Source of the DNA: Takifugu bimaculatus
Lineage: Eukaryota > Chordata > Actinopteri > Tetraodontiformes > Tetraodontidae
Length of the DNA: 64,000 bases
Assembly (NCBI GenBank): GCA_004026145.2
Contig: CP034976.1
Span: 13,327,347-13,391,346 of the forward strand
Reading direction: 5' to 3'
Shown piece after piece: positions 10,701 through 21,370 of the stretch. A model generated the notes under the pieces. That model was not told the origin of the DNA and did not search any database. It saw only the letters and a program-made list of their open reading frames with translations. The position numbers were made by a program, and so were the translations under genes. Each line of letters starts with the position of its first letter. Within the stretch, counting starts at the first letter, position 1.

Positions 10701-13552
10701 CGTTTGAGAGTTCTCCGTCTGTCTGAAACACTCAGTCTTCCATCCCTTGAACTTAAACAGCCTCTCCCGCTCCCACACTCCCTCCTCTGTCTGTATTCCG
10801 AACATGAAACGCTAAGTCGGGAAGAGCGGAGCATAAATGACGTCGCTCAGGTGAACTGCAGATCGCTCTGTGTTCATCTGTTCCTTATTCTCTTAATGGC
10901 TCTGGTGACGATCCCCTTTGTTTCATTTTGTACATCATTACTTATTTACAGCTTCCTCCCAGCCTAATTTCTTTCCTTCCATATTCTCCCCACCTCCTTC
11001 TCCTCTTCTCTCACCCTGCTCTGCTCATTTGCATGTCTTCGCCCTGTCACCAGCTCGGTCCCTGTCTTTGTCCGACACGGAGAGGTTTATTTTGAGCGGC
11101 TCGGCAGACTGTTGCGTGAAGATCTGGGCCCTGGACATCGGTATGCGTAACAACACCAACACCCCTGGACACAGAGATATAATACTTTATATACATAAAT
11201 GTATTTCTGAAGGTAGAAAGCACCTCAGGGGTTTTCCTGAGATACGCGCCTGTGTCTGTGCATCATGATCAATATATTTATATGTGACTGTTGGTGCGTG
11301 TTCTTGCCATTTAATGAGTATTTTCCTGCGTCCTCCAGGGCAGTGCGTTAAATCCATCTACACATTCAATGCAGTGAGTTCACTATGCTTTGTGCCAGAG
11401 GGAGACGGCTACATCATCACTGGGTCAGGCAGGTTTTTTTCCTTTTTTCTTTCTGAAACTTCCAACACGGCAAACAGAATAATTTAGTTTCAGCACTGAT
11501 TCATATCTGCTCCCGGTTTATTCTGAATGGCTTTATCTTCATGTTGGTATGAAATGTGGCGTTTGTTTACAACGAAGTTAGCGCGATGGCGCGATCTGGG
11601 GAAGGATGCCACATGCACACTGCTTGAGCAGTCGGGCACAGGTCAACCATGGCCTGGGGCAACGGCGGCCAGATGCCTCCCTGCACATGTTCACCTCACA
11701 CTCTGTCACCTGTACAGATGGGGGGAAGGTTCAGGTCTGGAGCTGGCACACCTTTGAAAACTGCCAGTCAATCAACGCTCACCAGGACGCAGTGACCTCC
11801 CTCCAGGTTGGTGGTTCGGGCATCTGTTTCACCGATGTCCACGTCACCTTTATGTTCAGGCTGCTTTCCTATAGGCAGTGGGTGCAGGACCCCCAAAATG
11901 TTCCTGGAGGAAATGAAGCAACCATTTTTATTCTTGTAAATTTTTTATGGCTTTCAATAAAAAATAAATCCTTTGATTTTGATATATCGGGAGATAAAAG
12001 CCGCGGATCTCTTCCAATTTCAGAGAGCGTATTGTTAATTTATTGAGTGGGGAAAGCCTTTTATGGAAATATTGGAATGCAGAGATGCATTTTTCAATTT
12101 GGAATGATCAAAACAGCCCTCATTGTCATGCTCTGTTTTTATCATGCAGAGCACTCAATCCATTTATACCAACACAGCACCAAAGTGTACGTTTTTAAAT
12201 GGATCGTGCATTTATTTGACATCTTTAGAAAAACCATGCAGGCATTCTCCAGCCATTTTCTCTATTATTTTAATGTGACTTTCTCTTTTACATGCACAAG
12301 CAAACATGTACAGACGTGGATCACCATGACAACCGTGCCTCCTTTGCCCTCCACAGTCTCAGGGTCCGCTGGTGTTCAGCAGCTCATCTGAGGGAGGGGT
12401 GTCTGTGTGGGAGAACCTGTGTTCAGACCGAGACCCTCTGAGGCTGCTGCACCACTGGAGCGCCCAGGTGACAGGTTGCGGTGGGCAGCGAGACGGGCGT
12501 CTCACGCTCAGCCCGCGGGGAGACCGGGTATTCTTGGCCGACGGTCGAGCGTGGCTCAAGATCCTGCACTGGAGGACGGGTGAGCTCGGCAGCGGTGGTG
12601 TATTCGCTGTAATGGGGGTGGATTTGGAGATGGTGAGAAAGGATGTAGGGACATTTGCATAATCCCTCCATCAAACATCTGTCCACTTTTCACAGGAATA
12701 GTGTCCAAACTGGCCAATCACAGCAGCATCACCGGGGTAACAGATTGTGCTCACCAGACAGGAGGCCTCTTAATTGGCTCCTGCTACGATCTGGCAAACG
12801 GAGAGCGCTCGCTAAATTGTGAGTGGCAGGGTGATGTGCAGTCAGAAGTTACCCGCTCCCCTCTGAGAGGGGGAAATCACTGTAGCACTATCAATATTTC
12901 AGCCTTCCGATCTCTTTTCAGTATTTGCTCTGCCTCAATGTCGGTACCTGGCCTCGCTGACCTGGCCCGACGCTCCCAGAATCATCTGCATCGCGACGTG
13001 GACCACAGGGAGCGGAGACCACCGGTGGGTCACTGGGGGAGACAGCCTCGTCGTGTGGGAGCAGCTCCCCAGTTCAGGGAAGCAGAAGTGAGCAAAGTGC
13101 ATGTCGTCGCTCCTCGTGTCCTGATGATCTTTCTTATTTGCATGTTTCTCTCATCGAGGCCATTTAAATCAATCATGCTGCAGGACGAGCACCTGTCTCT
13201 GTGTGGGTTAGCCTTTTAATTTAATGTACGTGTTTCAGAGGTGATGTCACAGTGAAGAGAAACAGCCAATTGGAATCCTGCGTCCTGGAGTCAGACGGGG
13301 ACACGGAGGATGAAGAGGACTCTGACGGTAAACAGCGTGATTTCATCTGTTCCCTTTCTAAAATGTTACATTTACTCAACGTCCTCAAGGGACTCCACGT
13401 TTGACTGTGAATTTCAATTCAGACTTTGCATGTTCTGCCGGACCCTCACGGCCTCCTTTTCAAATTTAGACAGTAACGAGGAAATCGAGGGGCAGTGTGA
13501 CGGCGCAGAGGACAGCGGGTCTGGGTCCTGGTGGCGCTGCGCTCTCCAGTGA
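7728..13552 (+). CDS. WD40-repeat protein, 13 coding exons, 525 aa, unnamed
   Basis: Coding exons: 7728-7817, 9112-9230, 9661-9833, 10103-10226, 10457-10578, 11054-11140, 11339-11428, 11718-11806, 12357-12579, 12696-12818, 12922-13087, 13239-13327 and 13470-13552. They sum to 1,578 nt with every phase matching. Residues 1-70 look coiled (KIQKKLRQIENLE, RSRLAELQLQL). Residues 71-127 are Ala/Pro/Arg-rich and low-complexity. Residues 140-470 contain about seven WD40 blades, seen as GHHDIVTC, SGSRDTTVKVW, SGSADCCVKIW, DGGKVQVW, EGGVSVW and GGDSLVVW. An acidic tail (DGDTEDEEDSD) ends RCALQ, which fits a CaaX box. This predicts a scaffold using a beta-propeller; the partner is unknown. The intron after 11428 must use a GC donor to keep frame. 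The ATG at 7728 has an in-frame TAG just upstream, but a possible acceptor next to that TAG leaves an earlier start open. I do not recognise the ortholog. Confidence 0.8.
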
Positions 13553-13722
13553 GGACGCAAAGGCGTGAAGCAGCGAAGAGAAAACGATCGGGTGGGAGCG
13601 TAGCGGCGGCAGAAGAGGGTGCATGGGGAGTGAAGTGTGACAGGCTGTCAGAGTGTGTGTGAGTGTGTGAGTGTGTGAGAGAGAGAGAGCATATTGCTCT
13701 CAATGTAAATATTTTTACATGC

Positions 13723-13728
13723 AATAAA
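13723..13728 (+). terminator. Poly(A) signal of the WD40 gene
   Basis: AATAAA (in GCAATAAAGC) lies 171 nt after the stop codon and is followed by a T/G-rich stretch, as expected for a cleavage site. The short 3' UTR contains a GTGTGTGAG-type simple repeat at about 13653-13688. Confidence 0.7.
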
Positions 13729-14298
13729 GCTGTCACATTTGTGACTCTTCACAGTTTCAGACGTCGTTGGCTTCGTTTATTCCACTCTGATTGAGCTATT
13801 TTAACATTCCTGCCATCAGCCAGCGCAAATGAATATTAATTGAATTTCATCCCGTCTTTATTTTCCCATTCCTTCCTTCCTTCCTCCTCTCTTTTGAACG
13901 TCTGCTGTTCTCTCTGGGGTGTCTGCTATTTTGGTAAATAAAACCGGAGAGTTGGGGCTTTTTTTAAAAGAAAATCTATCCTCTTGAATGACTTCATTAA
14001 TGTCAATTTCAGTCTTTTATTTTTTTTTATCAAATTCATTTCTTTGCCACCGCGTCCATTTAATTGAATCCTTAAAAAAAACACAATTAGCATTTAAATC
14101 CCTTTTCCAACACTCCAGTGCTTCCTTACATTGCTCTCTATCTCTCCCCTCTCTTACTCGAGATGACTATGTCTCGGTCGCTACGGCAACCGATGTTTTT
14201 TTTTCTCCCTCTCTTGGTCTGTATCTACCCCTTTCTCTCTCCCTCTCTCATTCCCTCTCTCCACTGCCAGAGGTAGGCATGATAACTGATATGTGTTG

Positions 14299-14342
<44 letters not shown>

Positions 14343-14811
14343 CATTTCTGTGGCATTTCGACAGTAACTGGCAATAGCAAGTTACAGCTCTTTTCGCAAA
14401 GTGCCATATAGAGTATTGGCTGCGTGCACGAAGCCTCTAATGATGATGAATGTGGCGTGCTCAGGTGTGCGCACGCTAACTGTATTTAAACGGCGGGAGA
14501 AGCGTGCGCCTCTGCTTATGATATGTGGAGTCGGTACGGAACCGAGGCAGACAGTTTAGTAGAATTTGAAAGCTCGGGGGAGTGTAATTGTTTTTTCTTT
14601 TTCTTTAAAAGGGAAAGTGACAGTTGGCTCTCTGCCTTTGCTCTTCCAGCTGCCTTGTTACATCCTTTTTAAACTGGAAACGGGAAAAAAAAAATAGAAG
14701 AGGAAAGCTGGACCCTCCCTTTCCGCTGCCCTTTCTGTCTTTTGTCCCTCTGTCCTGTCGTGCGGAGGGAGATGATCGAAGGAGCAAAGTCTCAGTGAGA
14801 AGAGTGGAGCG
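13729..14811. other. Intergenic / pianp upstream, no exon recognised
   Basis: Contains pyrimidine-rich stretches, a (TG)n microsatellite at about 14299-14342 and, nearer pianp, the likely 5' UTR. The pianp transcription start cannot be placed. Confidence 0.4.
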
Positions 14812-15427
14812 ATGGAGAGATGGTAAGATGGCTGGTGTCTGAGGCATGTGTGGAGTGCAGATGCCTAAAAATGTCATTCTGAGTGACGGCTGGCGGCGGA
14901 ATCGATGTTTGAACTGATGAGGTTGCGCACGGCGCCTGTAGACAACATTTTCTCTCATAACTTATCTGTCACTCCTCCACTTCTCATTCTTTCCTCCACT
15001 TCTCTTTCAGCTTCATCTCTCCTGTTGCACGACTGACTGCCCCCTGCTGCCTCATATCCCTCCTCCTGATTGCTCTCGCAACCCAGCCCTCCACCTGCAA
15101 CCATGACGACAGCGAGGATGAAGAGCAGGTGGACGCCCAGTCGATCCACTTGTCTGTCACAGCCCAAGTCACGCCTACCCCTCAGTGGGCGGTGGTCTGG
15201 GGTCCGACGCAACCTTTGGAGGACGAGACAAACCACTTCCTCTCCAGCCAGGAAACTGACCCCCTGCATCGGCATGGAAACCAGCAGGAGGCCACAGCGT
15301 CCGAGGACTGGCTTTATCAGGACACAAGCGCACACCCGCGGGAGGAGGACACGCTGGAACCTAAAGACCAGCAGGGAGAGCAGGAGGAGACAGAGCCTGA
15401 GGAAGGTGGGAATCAGGGACCCACATG

Positions 15428-15468
<41 letters not shown>

Positions 15469-15841
15469 ACCGCAAGTCCTCCAGGGAAGAAACTCCTCCG
15501 GGGGAAGGCGTGTGTGTGTGGCCGGGCTGCAGAACGCCCCAAAAGTTGTCGTTACTCAGGGAGGAATTGGCTGCTGAAGAAGTGCGGGATGCAGAGATGA
15601 TGTCATGGGATTGATGTTCTGGCTGCTTCAGAACGGCTTCATTAATGTGTGCGGTTGTTATGGATACAATCATACACAGCCTCGGTCTGTGCTGAGTAAC
15701 CGTATGTCTGTGTTACAGTGGACCCTCAGTTCTACGTCACCGTGACCATCTCGTCACTGCTCATCTTGGCGGCAGTCGTCATTACGGCCAAACTATGGTA
15801 GGACGTTGAACCCTTCACACACGGTGTCCATCTCACAGCAG

Positions 15842-15896
<55 letters not shown>

Positions 15897-18414
15897 CTCA
15901 CTAGAAGGGACAGTGATGGAGCTTTTTGAGATTCAGGTTAATGTCGAAACAGTTTGCTTTAAACCAGTTGCTGATTGGAAGTTGTGTAAATGTTGACTAC
16001 AGAACAGAAAGGTCGTGAAATCAACAGTAATTGTCTCGAAATTTCATTTTGTGGCGCCGCGGCATCATTGAGCCGATGCAGCATATTTAAAACCACAAAT
16101 CTCGTTTGCCTTTTCCCTGTGATGGACAGTTCGTCCAGGTTCACAGCTGCCAACAGAGGTCAAAAAGTGTTTGAGCCTTGATAGAAGAGCGTATAGATAT
16201 ATGGATGCCACCAGATGTGGGGGGGGGGATGACTGCGACCGCAGGGGTGCACATCGCCGTCGTGGCGAAGATCACGTGCTCGCTTCTTTAGTAGCGTTGC
16301 GATGATTAAACACCTGCTGTCAGCAGCAGTAGAGAGGAAGAGGCGACGCAGGAGCAGCTCAGCCTCGCAGGTCTGAGCGTTAATATGGTTCCAGCAGCGT
16401 CGACGCGCTCCGAGCGCCCGCAGGCGTCGAGCCTCTCAAAGCATGTAAACACGATTTATGTTGTGTTCAGGCATCCAACACCGTGCAGGCACCATTAGCT
16501 GGAAATGGGGAGTCGTAGCGGAGTGTCAGCACGCTTTGCTGATCAAACCAATAACACCTACTGGATTTGACCCCCGGGACGTCTCCGGCTCGGCTCATCA
16601 CCACTCTCTTTTCTCATTTTCACCTCTTCTTATTTATACATTTACATCGTTTATCTGATCATCTTTGCGAGTTGGACTCCTTCGTGTTCTCTTCATGCTC
16701 CTTTTATATGTAAAGAAGGAGCATCTTCCTCGGCCCTTCCCCTCCGTGCACGTTCTCGGCCCCCCTCTCGGTGGCTGGTTCTTCTCTTCGGTTTGTCCTC
16801 CCTCCTTCATTTATCGCCGCTGCCTCGCTTGTCTTTGCACAGCTGGTCCAGCTCTTATCTCCCCCACCTCTCCTATCTCTCCAGCGCCACCAGTCAGGCT
16901 GCAGATCTGCAGATAATCCTCGGGTTCGCTGCGCGTTGATACGTGATGAACGCCCGTGATCGGCCGCGGTCGTGGTGGAACGCTGGAGACACGCTCGCAC
17001 TGCTGCTGGGACACGGGCAGGGATTCAGGCGGAGATATGGCAGCAGAGGCTCTCTACAGGCCTCAGTATCATAAATGTGTAAATATCACCATGTGTTAGA
17101 TGGAGGGAGTGGGGGGGGTGATGGGGGGGTACAGATGGACTGTAATGATCGCCTATAGTGGAAATTGGCCGTTGTCCAGTTCCTTGTGATTATAGAAGAG
17201 TAGCAGCGTGTGTTCGTGAGGGGAGACCGACAGTAACTGGATCCCGAGCCCTGACCTCACACACACTTACCGCCGCCGCTGATGGTGTGGCCCCCCCATC
17301 TGCCCATCTCTTTGCTTTGTTTTGCCTCTGTATCTTTCTCACCTCTCCCCCCCCCCCTCCTTGTTCCCCGTTTCTCGCTCTGCCTCCCTCTCCTCTCTGA
17401 CAGCGTTTTAATGACTCCGATGAGTGCACTAATTCTCTCACAGTGGCAGAGTAATGTGCTGGCTGGTGTAAAATGGCTCGGTCTGTGATGCAGCAGACTT
17501 TGCCCCCCCCCTTCCCTCATATTACCCCGTTTCTCTTGCAGAGCTGCTTCTTCATCACCTCTGCTCTCTGCGGCCACCCCGTCACCTTCTCTGCCCCCCC
17601 CCCCCCCCCCCGTCCGTTCTCCTCCGCTGACCCTCCACTCTTGTCCTTCTCTTGCAGTTACGATCGCAGCTGTTCCCAGCATCCGGCCCCTCTTTCCCGT
17701 GGGGCGGCGCCCCCCCCTCTCCCTCGCGCTCCCTCGCTCCCTGGCTTCAGAGGACAGCCGCCAGACGTTACGCAGCACCTCGTCCTCTTTCACCGACAGG
17801 GAGAGGTAACGAGTGGCCTCGCCAGCGTGGCCCGGCCGGCATGCGCGTGGGTCTGACGTGCACGTGCGAGTGGAGCCGACCCGGGTGTGTTTGATGTGGC
17901 GTTCCCGCCTGGTGTGCATTGTGAGGCATGGGGCATAATTGGTCTGTGGTGTTATTCTCAGCGGAGTGTTGGGGGCTGTGGTGTTATGCTGCTGGAAGCG
18001 GCGCCGCCGTTTCTCCTCCATCTCCTGATGAGTCACTGGCGACCAGTAAGAAACACCCGGCCCATGAAACGCGCTTTTATCTGAGGGTATTTAAAGTTAA
18101 TCTCAATCAGGAAAATTATACTTAGCTCCTTCTCATTCCCCCGATTAGATTTTGCTCTGCCTTTCTTCTTTTCTTCCTCCCCCCGCTTCCTTCTTAGTCC
18201 CTTGTGCTGCATCCTTCTCTTTGCATGGAACGCCACTTTTCCCGCTCCAGGCTCCAGGCCACTTCTATTTTCCCTCTTTTCTCCAATCTCCAGGGCTCCC
18301 GAGCTTCTCGCCGCCCCATCTCCTCAGCCCTCTACCCCCCCCCATCAACGTCTTTCACAGCATTTTCCTCTCTGTGTCTCTCACTGTGTCAGGATCCCAG
18401 TTGTGAACCTCTGA
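14812..18414 (+). CDS. pianp: PILR-alpha-associated neural protein; apparent 1-nt frameshift in exon 4
   Basis: Exons: 14812-14822, 15011-15405, 15719-15797, 17658-17805 and 18393-18414. Exon 1 encodes only MER plus two bases. Exon 2 gives the signal-peptide core (CCLISLLIALA), an acidic linker and PQWAVVWGPT, matching PWAIVWGPT of human PIANP. Exon 3 encodes VDPQFYVTVTIS plus the membrane span, close to human VDPQLYVTITIS. Exon 4 starts YDRS (human WDRS). The last exon gives RIPVVNL and stop, matching human RIPLVNL. PIANP is a type I neural membrane protein and a ligand of the PILR-alpha inhibitory receptor. Reaching the conserved RIPVVNL end needs exon 4 to be one base shorter; the likely spot is a C8 run at 17710-17717. 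Read literally, the tail would end in a different frame after the last exon junction. Sequencing error or polymorphism is more likely than loss. Confidence 0.88.
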
Positions 18415-19673
18415 GTTGACTGACTGTTTAACCATGTGGTCAACACTCCTGCGGGGCCTGAACATCAATATTGACCGGAGGATCTGCCAGCGGCGCCGTT
18501 TTATTTTCTCTTCAAACTGTGAAATGACTTCAGGGATCCCAGGTGTCCAACCATCGCAGAACTCCGGAACTCCCACGAGGTCTGAAAAGCTCCTCTCCCT
18601 GCTGCTCCCTCCTCTTCTCTGTTCTTCCTCTGAACCTGGTAGAAACTTTTTGTTGTGTCTTTACATCCTTGCAACCTGCTATGCGTTTCATCCAGTCTGC
18701 CCCCCCCACCCCCCCCCGAGTTCTCCGAAACTGGGCTGAATTAACCCGCTAACTCACTAAATTACCCTCAACCAGTGTTCCCAGTCATCTAAACCCAGCT
18801 GGCTGTTCCATCAGCAACCAAATTCCACTTAACGGGCTCAGATTTGGTTTTTAAACGGTTAGAAAGTCATTTTGGGCGCGTCTAAATGCCAAACAGGACA
18901 TTTTGTAAAGCTGCACAGCTGTAGCCAACAGGCAATGTGTTTAACACGTCACGCTCCAAAAACTGCTGTTTATTTTCCGCTCCGGGCGCCTGAAATGCAA
19001 ATGGCGCCTTGTTTTGATTCTTTCTGCAGCATCTAGTAGAGGGCTGTGATTTCTCGCCACGTCTCTCTATTTGTTCTCTTAATTATTGGGGTTCCGTTCA
19101 CACATTCACGAGAACCCTTTGTTCCAGTCAGGTGTGTGTGTGTGTGTGTGTGTAGGGGGGGGGGATCAGGGGGGATCAGGGGCGATAAACGCAGGATATG
19201 TAGATATCCTTACAGGCACAGATTGAGGAAATCCAGTGACGGTTTGGAGGTTACACAACACGGAGGAAATAATGTTGTCATGTAAATGAGCAGCTGTGAA
19301 TTGTAGCACGATCAAAGGGATTATGTTTCCACAATGATGCTGCTACCTGACGGCCGAGGGACCCAGTCAGAGACAAAGCCGCCATTATTCGCCCTCACTG
19401 TAGGATCAGCTGTCCAGAGCAAAAGTAAGGCCAAGATCAAGGCGCATCCTTTAAATCTGCATGTGTACAGTCACAACACCTACGAGAGTTGCTTTAGATC
19501 TTTTATCCAGTGAGCGATGTCTTACGGAACCTTTTAGCCAGTCTGTGTCTGGAAACACGTATTTCTACGTCAACCATCGTGCTGATGACGTCCAGCGGTT
19601 CTTCAAATACCCAGTCTTGTGATTTTTAGTAGCCTAACTCTGGAGATGTGGTTTTCCTGTACCATGAAAATGA

Positions 19674-19679
19674 AATAAA
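19674..19679 (+). terminator. Probable pianp poly(A) signal
   Basis: AATAAA lies about 1.26 kb after the pianp stop and is followed within 30 nt by a TTTGTGTGCATCTG-like GU-rich stretch. No intervening exon was seen. 18415-19673 is read as 3' UTR, with a TG/G-rich simple repeat at 19132-19175. Confidence 0.5.
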
Positions 19680-20965
19680 GGCACAACAGTAGCGTCGTAG
19701 CTTTGTGTGCATCTGTTTATTTCCTGTGTGTGCTGAATGGAACCCCCTCAGGAGCCCTGTGATCCGCAACGCTTTATGGAAATGACGCCGCGCAGCCCGC
19801 ACATTTTAATAGCCGGCCCTGTTTTTCTAATCTTTTTCCCCCCCAAGTGAACATTTAGTCCGACGCATCGTGTCGGTTTTGAAGTCTCCCAAGTGCCAAT
19901 CACGATTCCACCATTGAGGAGCAGCTAAAACCAAATAATAAGGCCGCTGCTGGTGTGTAAAAGCTTCTCCTTATCTCCTCACCTCACATGGATTCCTCTC
20001 ATTTCGGAAACATTAGCCGAATGCCGAGCGAGAATTTCCTGTAAAACAACACGTCAATAAACATCTACGGTGGCTATGAAAATTACCACCCCGGCGTCTC
20101 GAAACTCTCCCCGGTTAGGGCGACAATTTCCTGGTGCATTTTTCCGACGGGTCGGTGATTGATGCCGTTCCACTCAGGTTTTTAATGAGAAACTCGTTAT
20201 GGAGTCAGATGCCGCCACATGCTGAGCACAAACGCCGCGATAATGCTGAAGTTAGGTGCAAACTGGAGTCGCTCTCTCCAGAATTCTCACATATGCTGGC
20301 GCGGAACACTCGGAGAGGTGTGCAGCTGTTAGACTTCACAGCTCCAGTCTGCTTAAAAAACCAAACCCATCAAGCTCGTCCACACCGACTGAAATTAACG
20401 CTGCTATTTATAGCGAGGAGCGATGCTGAAGATGGGGGGAAATGAGGGGTTTGGTGGACGGGGCAGATAATCAGCCTGTCGGCTCCTCTCTGCACTGGTG
20501 CTGCTGGTCAGCTAATTGCTGCCATTAATGTCACTGGGGATGGAGAGGTGGGAGTTTAGAGCGAGAGAGGACAGAATTAAGAGTGAGAGACAGGCTGAGC
20601 CGGCGTGACAAAGGCAATTTTGTCTGTGTGATGGATGTGGGGGGGGGGGGGGGTCGCGGACAATTTTAACAAGCAATTCTGACATTGAAATAGAAGCTCT
20701 GGATAAAAACACGCTCCGATGAAATATGAATGAAGCCCGTGTGTGTTTTGCCATGATGGCTGTGCACAGGGGGCGCTTGGGCGCTGTTATACATTAGTCT
20801 CTTTGGAGACGTGTCCTAATTAATTACTTGACCTCCTAATGTGTAACCCCCCTTCTGTGAGTTAACATTTAGCTGCTCGCCACCAGAGGTGCACACTGAC
20901 GTGCGCTTGATAAGAGAAGCCACGGTGACATTAATGAGACGCCCAAGGTAAGTGCGGGGGTCTGT
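19680..20965. other. Intergenic between the converging pianp and cops7a genes
   Basis: No coding exon is supported on either strand. A G11-12 run lies at about 20639-20652. Confidence 0.4.
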
Positions 20966-20971
20966 TTTATT
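20966..20971 (-). terminator. Candidate cops7a poly(A) signal (minus strand)
   Basis: TTTATT on the plus strand is AATAAA on the minus strand, 400 nt beyond the cops7a stop codon. It is the nearest canonical signal I noticed downstream of the gene. pianp and cops7a are therefore convergent genes. Confidence 0.4.
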
Positions 20972-21370
20972 TCCTGACAAGGTAGAATCACATTTCATAC
21001 AACTCAGAGGAGGGAGGACAACAAAGCAATGTAGAAGTTCTCTAAACACAAAGGCTGTCTTCAAACCATGAAAGGTGCACGAGCGTTTCACATGCGCCGC
21101 TCCCGTCCCAGCTCAAATTCTCCCCCGTCCCAGACTAATGCGTCACGCTGAGTCCACCTCCCAGGTCATTAAAGACAGCGGACGAGGACACTTCCTGTCA
21201 TCCATCAGCCAGGGCCAGTTTCTCAATCGGTCATGGTGAGTTTTGGAAATGAAATAAAAGTTCCCATGAAGCTCCCTGGGGTCACTGTGGCGCCCAAGAA
21301 CGCCGGCCTCCTTACTCAACGTTTGTCCGTGAATCGTGTCCATCTGTCTCCACGTCTCAGTCGCGCGTCC

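Noticed and set aside
14955..15542. 195-codon minus-strand open frame
   Set aside because: Shadow of pianp exon 2 read on the opposite strand, running through a (CA)n tract.
17257..18036. 259-codon minus-strand open frame
   Set aside because: Antisense to pianp intron and exon 4, made of Arg/Gly-rich GC-biased sequence; no domain and no splice context.
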